Source of the DNA: Iris pallida | Lineage: Eukaryota > Streptophyta > Magnoliopsida > Asparagales > Iridaceae | DNA: 64,000 bases | Reading direction: 5' to 3' | Assembly: GCA_029216955.1 (NCBI GenBank) | Contig: JANAVB010015600.1 | Location: 35,416,346-35,480,345 of the forward strand | Shown: positions 49,058 to 58,461 of the stretch, piece after piece | Numbering within the stretch: the stretch's first letter is position 1 | Layout: every line of letters starts with the position of its first letter | Notes under the pieces: model-generated | Told to the model about the DNA's origin: nothing | Seen by the model: only the letters and a program-made list of their open reading frames with translations | Databases searched by the model: none | Position numbers and translations under genes: made by a program

Positions 49058-49945
49058 GGTCGTCGTGGCCAGGGGTTGGTTTAGGGGTAGGGTTAGGATT
49101 TAGAGTTGAGTCGTGTCATCGTGTCGGGGGTGTCCGACACGACATGGATGGACGTCCGGGATTGTCGGACGGAACAAAAATATTGTATTTGTAATGGGGG
49201 AAAGTATAGTGGATGGGAGGCACAGACACGATGCACAATCTATGGATGGTGGAATTTATGGATGAGTACCTCTCCTTATATAGGAGGCAAGAATTCCCAG
49301 TTGGATAAGGATTAGGGAGATTTTAAATCCCAATGGATAAATTTTATATTAATTCAAATCGATTTAAAAATCTAATTCAATATAAATAAAACTTATCTTT
49401 AATTTAAAAGCTATTTAAAATAAGGCCAATAAAATCTTTTCTGATTTAAATTATCAAAATAATTCAAATATTAAGTAAAACAAAATTTTAAATATCTTTT
49501 TCATAATATTAAAATATAACATTAAATACATTTTAAAAATCAAGATAATTACTTAAAATATTTAATCATAAATTAGATTTTATAAATAACAAAGATATGT
49601 TAATAACAAATTTCAAATCTCGCAAAATATTTGGAATACTTTTCATATAAACTAAAATTTTCAAATCATTACTTATTTTTAAATGACGAATAAAATAACT
49701 CTTTTTAAAATAAAAATATTTATCACATTTATTTGAACATGTACTTTCCTATATAAAATAAAATTTATAATAACAATATTTTTCTAAAATATGTACCTCG
49801 ACACATATTCGCATTCGTCGAGCAACACGAAAATGCGAATTCATACGCAACGTATATTACAACTACGCGACGTACAATTACAAAATAAAAATTTCAGTAC
49901 CAAATTTATTTATATAAAAAATAGTAAAAATTTAGGGGTTTTACA
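49058..49945 (-). repeat. 5' LTR of element A (A3), segment after element B
   Basis: Continues from 37778: GGTCGTCGTGGCCAGGGG matches A2 at 30990. Contains the stem-loop (49153-49171) and the TATA-like variant, and ends GGGGTTTTACA at 49945. Confidence 0.95.
49153..49171. other. LTR stem-loop, A3 copy
   Basis: CGTCCG / CGGACG arms, identical to A2. Confidence 0.5.
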
Positions 49946-49950
49946 CGAGT

Positions 49951-51579
49951 CAATGAGTCAATCGGTCAATCAGTTAATCAGACAATCAGTTGGGTCCGAA
50001 TAGGATCCCGTGGATCAAGTGTCGATACAAAGATTCTACGATGCAATTACTTTAATTATTAACTAAAACACAAGTTTGAATACATATGAACTTGCCTTGG
50101 ATTTCCGATGCTTGCAATGGGACATGGAAACGGCCTCATACTTAGACCCTGGAACCTACATTAATTTAATCATCTTGTTTAGAAACCATTCCAAGGGTTC
50201 TAATTAAGGACGTCAACTACGACTTTACCACTAGTTTTATTAACATGGCTTATACTCTATAGAAGAATAAACTATACTTATTTTAATATGTTAACCATAT
50301 ATAATATTTGGTAAAAACAATTTTTTTTCTTCTAATAAAACTATTATATTTTATAAATAATGCAAAAAAAACTATATTTTATTTATAAGTAAAATAATAA
50401 ACGATTTTTTATACTAATACTCTAATTTAAAATTACTTATATAAAATACTCAAAAATATTTTTGAAATTAAATAATATTTTGTTATCATAAATTAGCTAT
50501 AATATTTTTTATAGATATTTTAAATATAAAGAAAACCATTTTAATAGTTATAATATTACGAGAAATATTTATTTATTAGTATCTAATATTTTAGAACCAT
50601 ATTTAAGGTAGTAATTAAAATACTGACTAAAAACTCTATTTTGATAAGACAAAATTTACGAAATAATTTAACGAGTTTATTACAAAAATTATTTTATTTT
50701 AACAATTAATAAGAAATTATTTAGTAATGCGAATAACTTAAGAATTTACTAAGGAAAATAATAACTAACATTATTCCTAAAAGTATTAAATATACTTTAT
50801 GAATCTTATTATTATTGCATATAATTTTATAGCAAAATAATTACCATCTTTTATTAATAAGACTAATTACTATTCTGAATAATTACAAAGCTAATCCGAC
50901 GATTATAAGGTATGAATACTACAACTAACACTAATCTAACATTAATTAACTATTAAATTCTAACATAAGTCATATGGTCCACATTAAGAAACTAGCAATT
51001 CCGGAATTGACAAAGCTTTATTTTGTCAATTCCGGTCGGACATAATATATATTTTCTCATTCTGGAAATAGTACAGAAGGGCTCAAGGGGCTTACCAGAA
51101 GGTTGGGGAAGGAGTACCGAGGGGAGGCCTCGAACTCGGGTCGCACGAGTCAACGGAACGCAGACACACGTGCGCGGGGCACACGGAAAGGTGCATGCAT
51201 GCGGGGAGGCCGCGCAGAATGCGCATGATCGCCGACGGAAGCGCTGGCGCGTACGGGCGCTGGCCGGCGGAGGCTTTACTTCTGGGGGTAAGAAAATCAT
51301 GATCGGGGCTGGCGCGGCCAGGGGACGGCCGGCGTGGCTAGCGCGGTCGGGGAACGGTCGACGGGGGCTGGTGCGCTGGAGGGCGACGGCATCTAGCGCG
51401 CGCGCGGGCGCGCTGTAGCGGCACCGGGGCGGTCGATCGATCGGCGCTTTGGGCTTGCCGGTCGGCGCGGGTGACGGGTGTCGTCTACCGACGGAAAGCT
51501 CTAGCGCGGGGCTGGCCGCGGAGGTCGGGCGCCGTCGAGGGGCGCGAGACAGGGGGTCGGACGAAAAGACGAGGGTGCG
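49951..51579 (-). mobile_element. LTR G, second segment
   Basis: Continues LTR G after element A. It has about 1 kb of AT-rich sequence and then a sharp change near 51080 to GC-rich sequence (to 51579), the same layout as the A LTRs. The 131- and 197-codon ORFs in the GC-rich part (51023-51585) are proline/arginine-rich with no domain and are judged compositional. Ends in the H duplication GTGCG (51575-51579). Confidence 0.6.
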
Positions 51580-53889
51580 TGTCACGCCCCGGTCCCGTAG
51601 GACCGATCGTCCTCGCTAGATTGCACTCACTCAAGGCATGTTCCATAACGGCCGATTACAGGCTAAGCGACGGGGTCGTCGCACAAAAAGTCTCAAGCAG
51701 AAACATTGAATAACAACAACAAAAATTTAAAGCAAAATACAAGTCATTCATAATGCTCTTTATTGATATTGAAACAAGGATTACAATTGTGGCACAAGGC
51801 CAAGATTTACAAGTCGCTCAAGCTCACTCTTCTCAAATTATAATTCACTCTGCTCTCTCTCATCTCTCAATACAATGTGAGTAGGCAAGCAGAAGCTTTA
51901 GATAGGCAATTTCCATACATTATGTCCCGTATAAGTTCTGACTCCATGCGGCCGCACACCTCGAAACGCCAAAGAACTTCGTGCCTCGACGCATCCAAGC
52001 GAGCTCCACGCCAACGAACTTCTACCTGTGCCTTCACATGGAAATTGTGTGGGTGTCAGTACTCAACTGTACTGGTGGAGTGAGCTCCTCGCCCACCCAT
52101 ACAAAACTGACACGTTCATTTTTTTGTGCAGCATAACCCTTTTTGATTGTCTTTCTAGTCTTGCCTTAAAATAAGTTTTTAGGACATAGACGATCATCAT
52201 ATTTTGTGTCTTTAGACCGTTCCCGTGCCTTGCAACTAGCAACTTGCTTATCCTTGCTTCTAGACCTTCTAGTGTCAACAACGTCGACTTATCAGGTCGT
52301 GCTTGCCTTTCGGCCCATAATCAGATATGCAACTACACGATAGTACCCAATTTTTGTGTGACCATGCTACAAGTCCATATTGAGATCTTGCCTCACAACT
52401 CATTGTGACTTAACCATATCGCCGCCTCGCGGCCCTTGCTGCTTTACCCAATTCAAGACTTGTGAACTAAGTGCCACTTAACCAACTTTGCCTTGCGGCG
52501 ATTCCTGACTTAAACTCGAAATGACTCAAATCTAACTTGCAAAACTCTATTCCAACAACTCAAGGCTCGACACCACATCTCGTGCCGAAGCACGGGGCCT
52601 ACGTTGCAGCCAAATCTTAGGCCCAAATACTATCTTTTGATCGTGTACATATTCAACTCGACTCAATCCAAAGGCACATACGCGAATTTTTGCCCATGCC
52701 GACTCATCTATATGAAAGGTCACTAGCACCACAAGCTATCCTAGACCTTAATTGGGTAATACGGTACATTCGTACAAACGAGGCACGATCTCGTCGAAAT
52801 TCCCGTACTACCCGCTCTACGGTGCACCCCTCGGGTCAGGTCGCACACCATCCGATGGTCCCGTAAGCATTTTTCTCCTAGGCCAGATCGGTCTTGTAGC
52901 CGCAGGTACCTTCTGAGGAACAAAATCATACTTGTCGACAAGTTGTCCAATGACCATGCAAGACTCGACTCATCTTTTCTTATTTCCATTCCTTTTTTTC
53001 CTTCATTCAATTATTACTTCACATACTTCTTTATAGAGTCCAAACCAGGGTTGCCTCGACGACTGACCTACAGTTCTGATATCTTTTCCAATGGTTCTAT
53101 ACTCTTATTGACTTAACTCATGAATGGCTAAGTGATAGCCTTCAAGCATAACTTGAACAAAACATGTTCTTCATGTTCCATAGACCGTAGCTAACTTTGC
53201 ATTGAGCCAATTTTGGCTCATGCCTTAAAGCAACTCGTACAGTTGAAAACTGGCATAACTTTGCCTAACATAATTGTTCAACAACTTGACGAGCAAAGGC
53301 TGCATCAAGCTTTGCCTCGAAGGAATGTGTCGTGCACGTATTCGACTTGAACAACCAAGTTATTTGGGTGCCTAGACTTATGCCACAAGCTATGCTATGC
53401 AGCTTAACTCGTAGGACGAGCAAAGGCTATGCCAAGCCTTGAACGATGGGACCGTACATGCTTTATCAAGCATTCATGCGGGCGATGCCTATGACTTAGG
53501 CTACATTCATAACTTCAAAGCAACTTAGACCAACTTCCTTCTCCCAAGCCACGGGACGAAGGACCGAGTGTCATTTTGAAAGCACAACCTACAACATTTC
53601 TAAGCCGACCGTGGGACCTTTTTCTATGTTCTAACACATTCCGACCTAACATGGGATTATTCCCTTAGCTATGTGGGTGCGTATCTTTTTATTATCAAGC
53701 TACTTGTGCAGTTGAAAACTTTCGTTTTATTAGTGTGAAGGCCAAGCTGAGGCAAGTTCACCGAAGCCACCCACCTGAGCGAGGAGTCGCCTCGATCGAG
53801 TGGATCTTCGAGCAGCCGTTGCATGGCTAAGTTTGAACGTCGTCGGCATTTCAATTCTTCTGATTGACTGAGCGGGACGGGGCACTACA
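51580..53889 (-). mobile_element. Solo LTR H, 2310 bp
   Basis: TGTCACGCCCCGGTCCCG ... GCGGGACGGGGCACTACA, flanked by GTGCG (51575-51579 and 53890-53894). Read on the minus strand its ends (TGTAGTGCCCCGTCCCGC ... CTAGCGAGGACGATCGGTCC ... GGGGCGTGACA) match the pattern of C and I, so it belongs to the same superfamily. No interior is present. Many short ORFs have no recognised domain. Confidence 0.9.
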
Positions 53890-53908
53890 GTGCGGGGTCG
53901 ACCGGAAG

Positions 53909-54459
53909 TAGGGATGGCAATGGGGCGGGTCGGGGGCGGGGATCATACCCCCCATCCCCGTCCCCGAGTAGTATGCGAATCCCCATCCCCGTCCCCATCC
54001 CCGGTCGGGTTTAAACTTTTATCCCCATCTCCGTCCCCGTTTAACAATGTACTCCCCGTCCTCGTCCGCGCAATCCGCCCCATTAACACTTTTGGGATTG
54101 GATTTTTTTCGTCCCCGTCTGCCTCCCCGTTAATAATTTTTTCTGTATAGTATAAACTATTTCATTCCAATTTTTTTTTACAAGACATGTTGATAAAACA
54201 TTGATTTAATAAAAATTATATCTAGTACTAGATAGATCATGAACTCATACAAATGTGTTGCACATATAAGTATAAGTAATCGGGAACCGGAATTTACCGG
54301 GGCGGGGAGTACAATACCCATACCCGGCCCCGAATACGATCATGGATTTTGTTTAATCCCCATTCCCGTCCCCATCCCCGTTTCTATATCCTCAAACCCG
54401 TCCCCATCGGAGAAAAAAAGTCGGGTCCCCGTCGGGTTAGGGGAAAGTTGCCATCCCTA
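53909..54459. mobile_element. hAT-type MITE M, 551 bp
   Basis: Perfect 12 bp terminal inverted repeats TAGGGATGGCAA / TTGCCATCCCTA, with the 8 bp duplication ACCGGAAG (53901-53908 and 54460-54467). Rich in CCCCATCCCCGTCCCC tracts. No transposase. Confidence 0.95.
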
Positions 54460-54467
54460 ACCGGAAG

Positions 54468-54733
54468 GGCCGCGGAGATGATCGGGGTGGTGGGTTCGGA
54501 TGGGAGGAAGGGGGTAGGGGTTCTATGGTTTGAGGAAAGGAAATGGGGGGATGATGATGGGGTGTTGTTGGTGTGTGAGAGGGAAAGAGATCGTGAGATG
54601 GGGGTTTGTAGTTGGAAGAGGTGAGAGAGATATGGTGAGGTTGTGGTGGTGAGAGATTTGGGGAGAGGAATTAGGGAGAGAGTGAGAGAACGTGGGGAAG
54701 AGGGAGAATTGGTATGAGGGGTTGGGTTTTACA
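54468..54733 (-). mobile_element. LTR G, last segment (probable terminus at 54733)
   Basis: G-rich sequence ending GGGTTGGGTTTTACA, which matches the sense start (TGTAAAACCC) of the A LTRs. No 5 bp duplication links it to the other end (GAACG before 26835, GATCC after 54733), so the right boundary or the history is uncertain. Confidence 0.5.
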
Positions 54734-54826
54734 GATCCCGAACCCGAGTATCTTCAACCCTAACCCAACCTATTAACGGGTTTACCCGATCAGGCTCGGG
54801 TTTAGCCCGCCCAAGTTGCACCCCTA
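54734..54826. mobile_element. Possible hAT MITE end fragment
   Basis: Ends CGCCCAAGTTGCACCCCTA with GGGTTTACCCG / CGGGTTTAGCCCG repeats inside, like the terminus of TAGGGGTGCAA-type hAT MITEs. The other end is not found, so it is probably truncated at 54734. Confidence 0.35.
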
Positions 54827-55042
54827 TATAAAAGGATCAATTTAATGGTCTAGAACCCAATAATAATTGTCATGAGGGATGGAGAGTTTCTACATGTAGA
54901 AACTCTCATATAATTTCTCCATCCTACGTAAATGCCACATAGGATAGAAATATAGATAGAAACTACTATTAGAAGAAGTTTTTTCTAAAATGGATTTCTA
55001 GCATTAAAATAAGGGAAGTAGAATCCCTAATGGAGATGGCCT
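54827..55042. other. AT-rich spacer with a perfect palindrome
   Basis: No gene. Holds the palindrome at 54882-54907 and, at its right, CCTAATGGAGATGGCC, which resembles the terminus of another MITE type whose second end I could not pair. Confidence 0.4.
54882..54907. repeat. Perfect 26 bp palindrome
   Basis: GAGAGTTTCTACA followed immediately by its exact reverse complement. Confidence 0.9.
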
Positions 55043-55045
55043 TAA

Positions 55046-55463
55046 GAGCATCCACAGTGGAAGAGATTTCAAGTGCTACATTTTGACTTTAGTTAAATTT
55101 GTAGCACTTGAAGGATGCAGTATGCACTTGCACTTGTTCATACTTGAAAATTGCTAGAAAGCTAAAAGACACTCCATATTTTGAGTGTGCCATAGCTCAG
55201 ATATATTACTTTCTGGGTCCACCAAATTAATTGTTCTTACCAACAAAGAAGAAAAATAAAAAGAAAAAAAAAAGAGGAAGAAAAAATCTTACCTAACAAT
55301 GAAGGAAAATAAAGAGAAAAAAAAATGGAAGGATGTTAATTTGGAGTATCTATTTGGAGTGTACCATTGTGTACCAATATTAAGAAAACACTAAAAAAAG
55401 TAATAATTTACACAATTTTTAATAATTTGGAGTATTTGTTTGGAGTGTCCATTGTGGATGCTC
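55046..55463. mobile_element. PIF/Harbinger-type MITE N, 418 bp
   Basis: Ends GAGCATCCACAGTGG / CCATTGTGGATGCTC (14 of 15 paired), with TAA on both sides (55043-55045 and 55464-55466). Contains an internal perfect 13 bp inverted repeat, TTCAAGTGCTACA (55068-55080) and its complement (55100-55112). No transposase. The 3 bp duplication TAA suggests PIF/Harbinger. Confidence 0.85.
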
Positions 55464-55466
55464 TAA

Positions 55467-56000
55467 GGGTCTACTTGGATTGAGGAAAAAAAATAAGCAG
55501 AGTTAAGTGAGGTTAAGTGAGGGGAGTAGAGTTAATACATAGAACATTCTTTTGGATTGGAGGTAGAGTTAAGTGGGTGGTGTTGAATAACTCTTGCTTG
55601 GATTGAAGGTTTTGAGTGAGAGAAGGATTAATAAAAATATGATAGTTACCAAAAGAACCTTATTATATATGTCATAATTGGATTGGAATTTTAATTAAAA
55701 CATATCAAAATATATTCACAATTAGGAAGCTATGGAGCAACATGTTGAAAAAAAGGAAAAAAATATATAATATTTTATAAAACAAATAAGGTGTATTTAT
55801 GACTTTTTAAACAAAATCCCTCAATCCCCCTCATTAACATTCAGAATTCGTGGGTTAAAAAAATGGACAAAAGATAGTGAAATAAACTCTCACTTAACCC
55901 TCCCTCATAAACTTCAACCCTCAAACCAAGTATGGTTTTATTTTTCCTTCACTTAACTTTCCTTCGCTTAACTTTCTTAATCCTTAATCCAAACAGACCC
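55467..56000. mobile_element. PIF/Harbinger (Tourist-like) MITE O, 534 bp
   Basis: Ends GGGTCTACTTGGATT / AATCCAAACAGACCC (13 of 15 paired), with TAA at 55464-55466 and 56001-56003. Subterminal GTTAAGTGAGG repeats on the left mirror CTTAACTTTCCTTC on the right. No coding capacity. Confidence 0.87.
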
Positions 56001-56069
56001 TAAGTTTACATGTAGGCTCGGTTGTCAAAACAAAACACCAAACAGACGGAGCAGAACGGAACATACTTA

Positions 56070-56343
56070 GGCCTCGTTTGGTTCGCGGAATCATCGGGTT
56101 GGGGAAAAATGATTACTTTTCTATGTTTGGGTGCCAAAGGAATTGAGAAAGAAAAAAAGTAATTGTAAGAAAAATTTCATCCATCAAAGTAAGAAATCAC
56201 TTTTCCATATTGAAGAATATTCACTTTCCTTTCCAAATATTTTGGCAGTTTTAAACATCGAAAACGAAAATCAATGAAAATTATAATTTCTTAAAAGAGG
56301 AATTGATTTCCTTCCACTTTAATTCCGCGAGCCAAACGAGGCC
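56070..56343. mobile_element. PIF/Harbinger (Tourist-like) MITE P, 274 bp
   Basis: Long inverted ends GGCCTCGTTTGGTTCGCGGA / TTCCGCGAGCCAAACGAGGCC with one mismatch, and TTA duplications at 56067-56069 and 56344-56346. It ends 27 bp upstream of the exon Q start codon, so it lies in the promoter or leader of that gene. Confidence 0.93.
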
Positions 56344-56370
56344 TTAGTGAATAGAAGGCAGACCGCCGCC

Positions 56371-56544
56371 ATGGCCTTCGTCCCCGGCGAAGAAGAAGCA
56401 GCCGACCCCTTCGGCCTCATAGATAGAGAATGCGGCCCCATCTCCTCATCTCTCGAAGCACGCCTCTTTCGCCTCTCCCCCTTCGTCAACGACAACCCCT
56501 CTCTATTACACTCCCTAAATAAGCTCAGTATCAGAGCCATGGAG
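56371..56544 (+). pseudogene. First exon of an unrecognised plant gene (Q), cut by retrotransposon J
   Basis: The ATG at 56371 has a strong plant context (CCGCCATGG). 58 codons are open up to the J insertion at 56545. The peptide starts MAFVPGEEEAADPFGLIDRE and continues with a leucine-rich, helical-looking stretch (LFRLSPFVND ... LLHSLNKLS). Codon choice and balanced composition differ from the repeats around it, so I take it as real coding sequence. An upstream in-frame ATG (56347) adds only 8 residues and lies partly next to MITE P; I prefer 56371. I do not recognise the family. The rest of the gene would lie beyond the right end of J, outside the window. It could also be a gene fragment or an already dead copy. 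Confidence 0.6.
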
Positions 56545-56973
56545 TGTCAACGCTTCTTTCAGTATCAGAGTAATAGCAAGGGGATAATACAGTAAATACT
56601 TACAGAAGAGGGGACAAGTAGCCACGTTACCCTAACTGTTTGGGCCTACTCAACTGCTGACCTGGCAGATGCCTGACAGATCTGTTATCAGCCAGGTAAT
56701 GGAGTGAGGCTCACGAATGAGCTAGGGACTATAAATAAGTAAGGAGAAAAGGATAATGCAGGCTGTAATGATCTTTCTCTAGTCTTTCTTTCCCTTACAC
56801 TGTCTATCTACATTCTTCTCCAATTTATCAATTCAATATAGATCTGTTCTTCCCCAATTCTTCTCTGATTCTTACCTAAATTCTTTCAATTATCATCTGC
56901 AATTAGAATTTCATGGCAAATGTTAACCAATCTCCACCAGGTCCACGACTTTTGGGTCGAGGACCCAACAACA
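56545..56973 (+). repeat. 5' LTR of element J, about 429 bp
   Basis: TGTCAACG ... CCCAACAACA, ending directly at the primer site. The right end is secure to a few bases; the left end is inferred from the TG and the break in exon Q. TATAAATA at 56730-56737 is a likely TATA box. Confidence 0.7.
56730..56737 (+). promoter_or_regulatory. TATA-like box of element J
   Basis: TATAAATA, mid-LTR, followed about 30-60 bp later by pyrimidine-rich sequence. Confidence 0.5.
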
Positions 56974-56985
56974 TGGTATCAGAGC
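56974..56985 (+). other. Primer binding site of element J (initiator tRNA-Met type)
   Basis: TGGTATCAGAGC immediately after the LTR end ACAACA. Confidence 0.93.
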
Positions 56986-57360
56986 CTCTCGATCCCGTGA
57001 TCGAGGGCAACAGTGAAGTACGAGCCAAGTGGAGTCATGTGTAGTGCCCCGCTCCGCGAAGGCACTAGATAAACAGAAAGATCGGATTGCTGGCTCTGCA
57101 ACAGAAGACGATTAATCTGGGTGAGTGGACAAAGACTCATTTTATGATTCGCTTACGCCTTAAGAATCTGAGTTTTTGATTGAATGCTTTTGTTAATAAC
57201 AAGACTGTAATCTTGAGTATGCTTAAAAGAGAACCTGCCCCTTGTCTGCTAAGAAAAGAGATCTGTATCCTGCCTGAAAAGAAGATGGAATTGTTTATGA
57301 CTTGCTCGATATATGCATGATTCATTTGATATCGCATGCGCATTGGGGAATCCACTTAGT

Positions 57361-57535
57361 GACGAGCTGAACCCTAGAGAGTCACAGCGGCTAGCGACAA
57401 GCTGAACCCATGAGAGTCACAGCGGTTAGCGACGAGCTGAACCCAAGAGCGTCACAGCGGCTAGCGACGAGCTGAACCCAAGCGAGTCACAGCGGTTAGC
57501 GACGAGCTGAACCCGTGGGAGGCACAGCGGCTAAG
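57361..57535. repeat. Five-copy 35 bp minisatellite in 5' LTR of I
   Basis: Units GACGAGCTGAACCC, 4-6 variable bases, GTCACAGCGG[C/T]TAGC. Exactly 35 bp each. Copied at 58783-58957 in the 3' LTR. Confidence 0.95.
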
Positions 57536-57865
57536 ATGGAAATGATTGTGGCTTTTCAAAGATGTGTTTTCAAAAGAATGTAAACTGACTAATGCATTCA
57601 TGAAATGAATCTAGGTAAAGAGTAGCAAGATCACATCACAAGAAAATGTTTTCTCACTAAATGAACAGTGATCGTTTCAGAAAAATGTAGCTCATTTGTT
57701 CACAATTCACCAGTATGCTGATATACTGACCCATCATCAGTCTGCATGCAGGTGCACCATGCATCGAGAAGGATAGCCCGAAGCGATAGCCCGTGCCTCA
57801 TCCTCAGGAGCCAGAAATCAGAAAAGATGCCCAAGAGATGACATCTGTGAAAGAGTTTGGTTTTG

Positions 57866-57873
57866 TATATAAA
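57866..57873 (+). promoter_or_regulatory. TATA-like box of element I
   Basis: TATATAAA after TTTTG, identical in both LTRs (second copy near 59288). Confidence 0.6.
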
Positions 57874-58233
57874 GGAATGTAATGTATGGGAACGGGATCA
57901 TTGTAATCTGTATTATTTCGGAGAGAATGTAATATTGTATCAGAGAGAATCGAGAGCTTGTAATCTGTTCAAATGAAATCAATAAAGAGAAATGTTCTTG
58001 TTACCATTGTGTTCAATACTTGTATTCTGAAATATGTCCGCTGCTGCTTCAATTATCTGCGATACGTTCCGCTGCGTATTGTCAAACTTGTCTATCTTGT
58101 CTTGTTCCAGGTCTTGGCCTTGTGCAAGCACAACTTAGGCTTGCACGGCATCACGCCTTAGCGAGGACGAACGGTCCCAAAAGAGCCCGAAGCGAGGACG
58201 AAAGGGACTCTGCGGGATCGGGGCGTGACAGAA

Positions 58234-58245
58234 TGGTATCAGAGC
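58234..58245 (+). other. Primer binding site of element I (initiator tRNA-Met type)
   Basis: TGGTATCAGAGC three bases after the LTR end. The downstream GATCCTCTGGCC resembles CATCCTCTGGACC after the element C site. Confidence 0.95.
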
Positions 58246-58426
58246 AACACGATCCTCTGGCCAATTTTGATTCAATTGAATTTGTACATGTCTTCTGATC
58301 GAAATTCCGTTGCCTACTCGATATCAATAATGAGATGAACGTTCCATACAATAAGTCCGTAAATATTTTATGATGGCGAAGGATGAGGACTATCGCTGCT
58401 AAGGATATCGTAAGTTTCTCCTTAAG

Positions 58427-58461
58427 TTTCGAGGACGAAACTTCTTTTCGGTGGGTAATTA
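58427..58461 (+). other. Polypurine tract region of element I
   Basis: TTTCGAGGACGAAACTTC then TTTTCGGTGGGTAATTA before the 3' LTR; the plus-strand counterpart of the tracts in A, B and L. Confidence 0.85.

Larger units (their letters stand above)
27542..49945 (-). mobile_element. LTR retrotransposon A, non-coding (LARD-like), with nested B and a MITE
   Basis: Flanked by the 5 bp duplication CGAGT (27537-27541 and 49946-49950). On the plus strand it begins TGTAATACCCCAG and ends GGGGTTTTACA. Parts: 3' LTR 27542-31876, interior 31877-35071, 5' LTR 35072-49945 less element B. Without B it is about 11.1 kb, with LTRs of about 3.6 kb once the MITE in the 3' copy is discounted. The interior has no recognised gene on either strand. 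Large LTRs plus a ~3.2 kb non-coding interior match the published LARD class. The LTRs differ by roughly 4-5% over the first ~330 bp by eye. It sits in LTR G. Confidence 0.92.
57040..58230 (+). repeat. 5' LTR of element I, 1191 bp
   Basis: TGTAGTGCCCCGCTCCG ... CGGGGCGTGACA. TATATAAA at 57866-57873 and AATAAA at 57981-57986 are plausible promoter and polyadenylation signals, about 110 bp apart. The 60-92 codon ORFs here are duplicated in the other LTR and are not genes. Confidence 0.96.

Noticed and set aside
26835..54733. G as a proven solo LTR with duplication
   Set aside because: GAACG and GATCC do not match, so the right boundary is stated as probable only.
57361..57535. CRISPR-like or satellite array in element I
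   Set aside because: Head-to-tail 35 bp units with no spacers, copied in both LTRs; an LTR minisatellite.
57973..58298. 60-92 codon ORFs at the end of each I LTR
   Set aside because: Present in both LTRs, read into the primer site, no domain.
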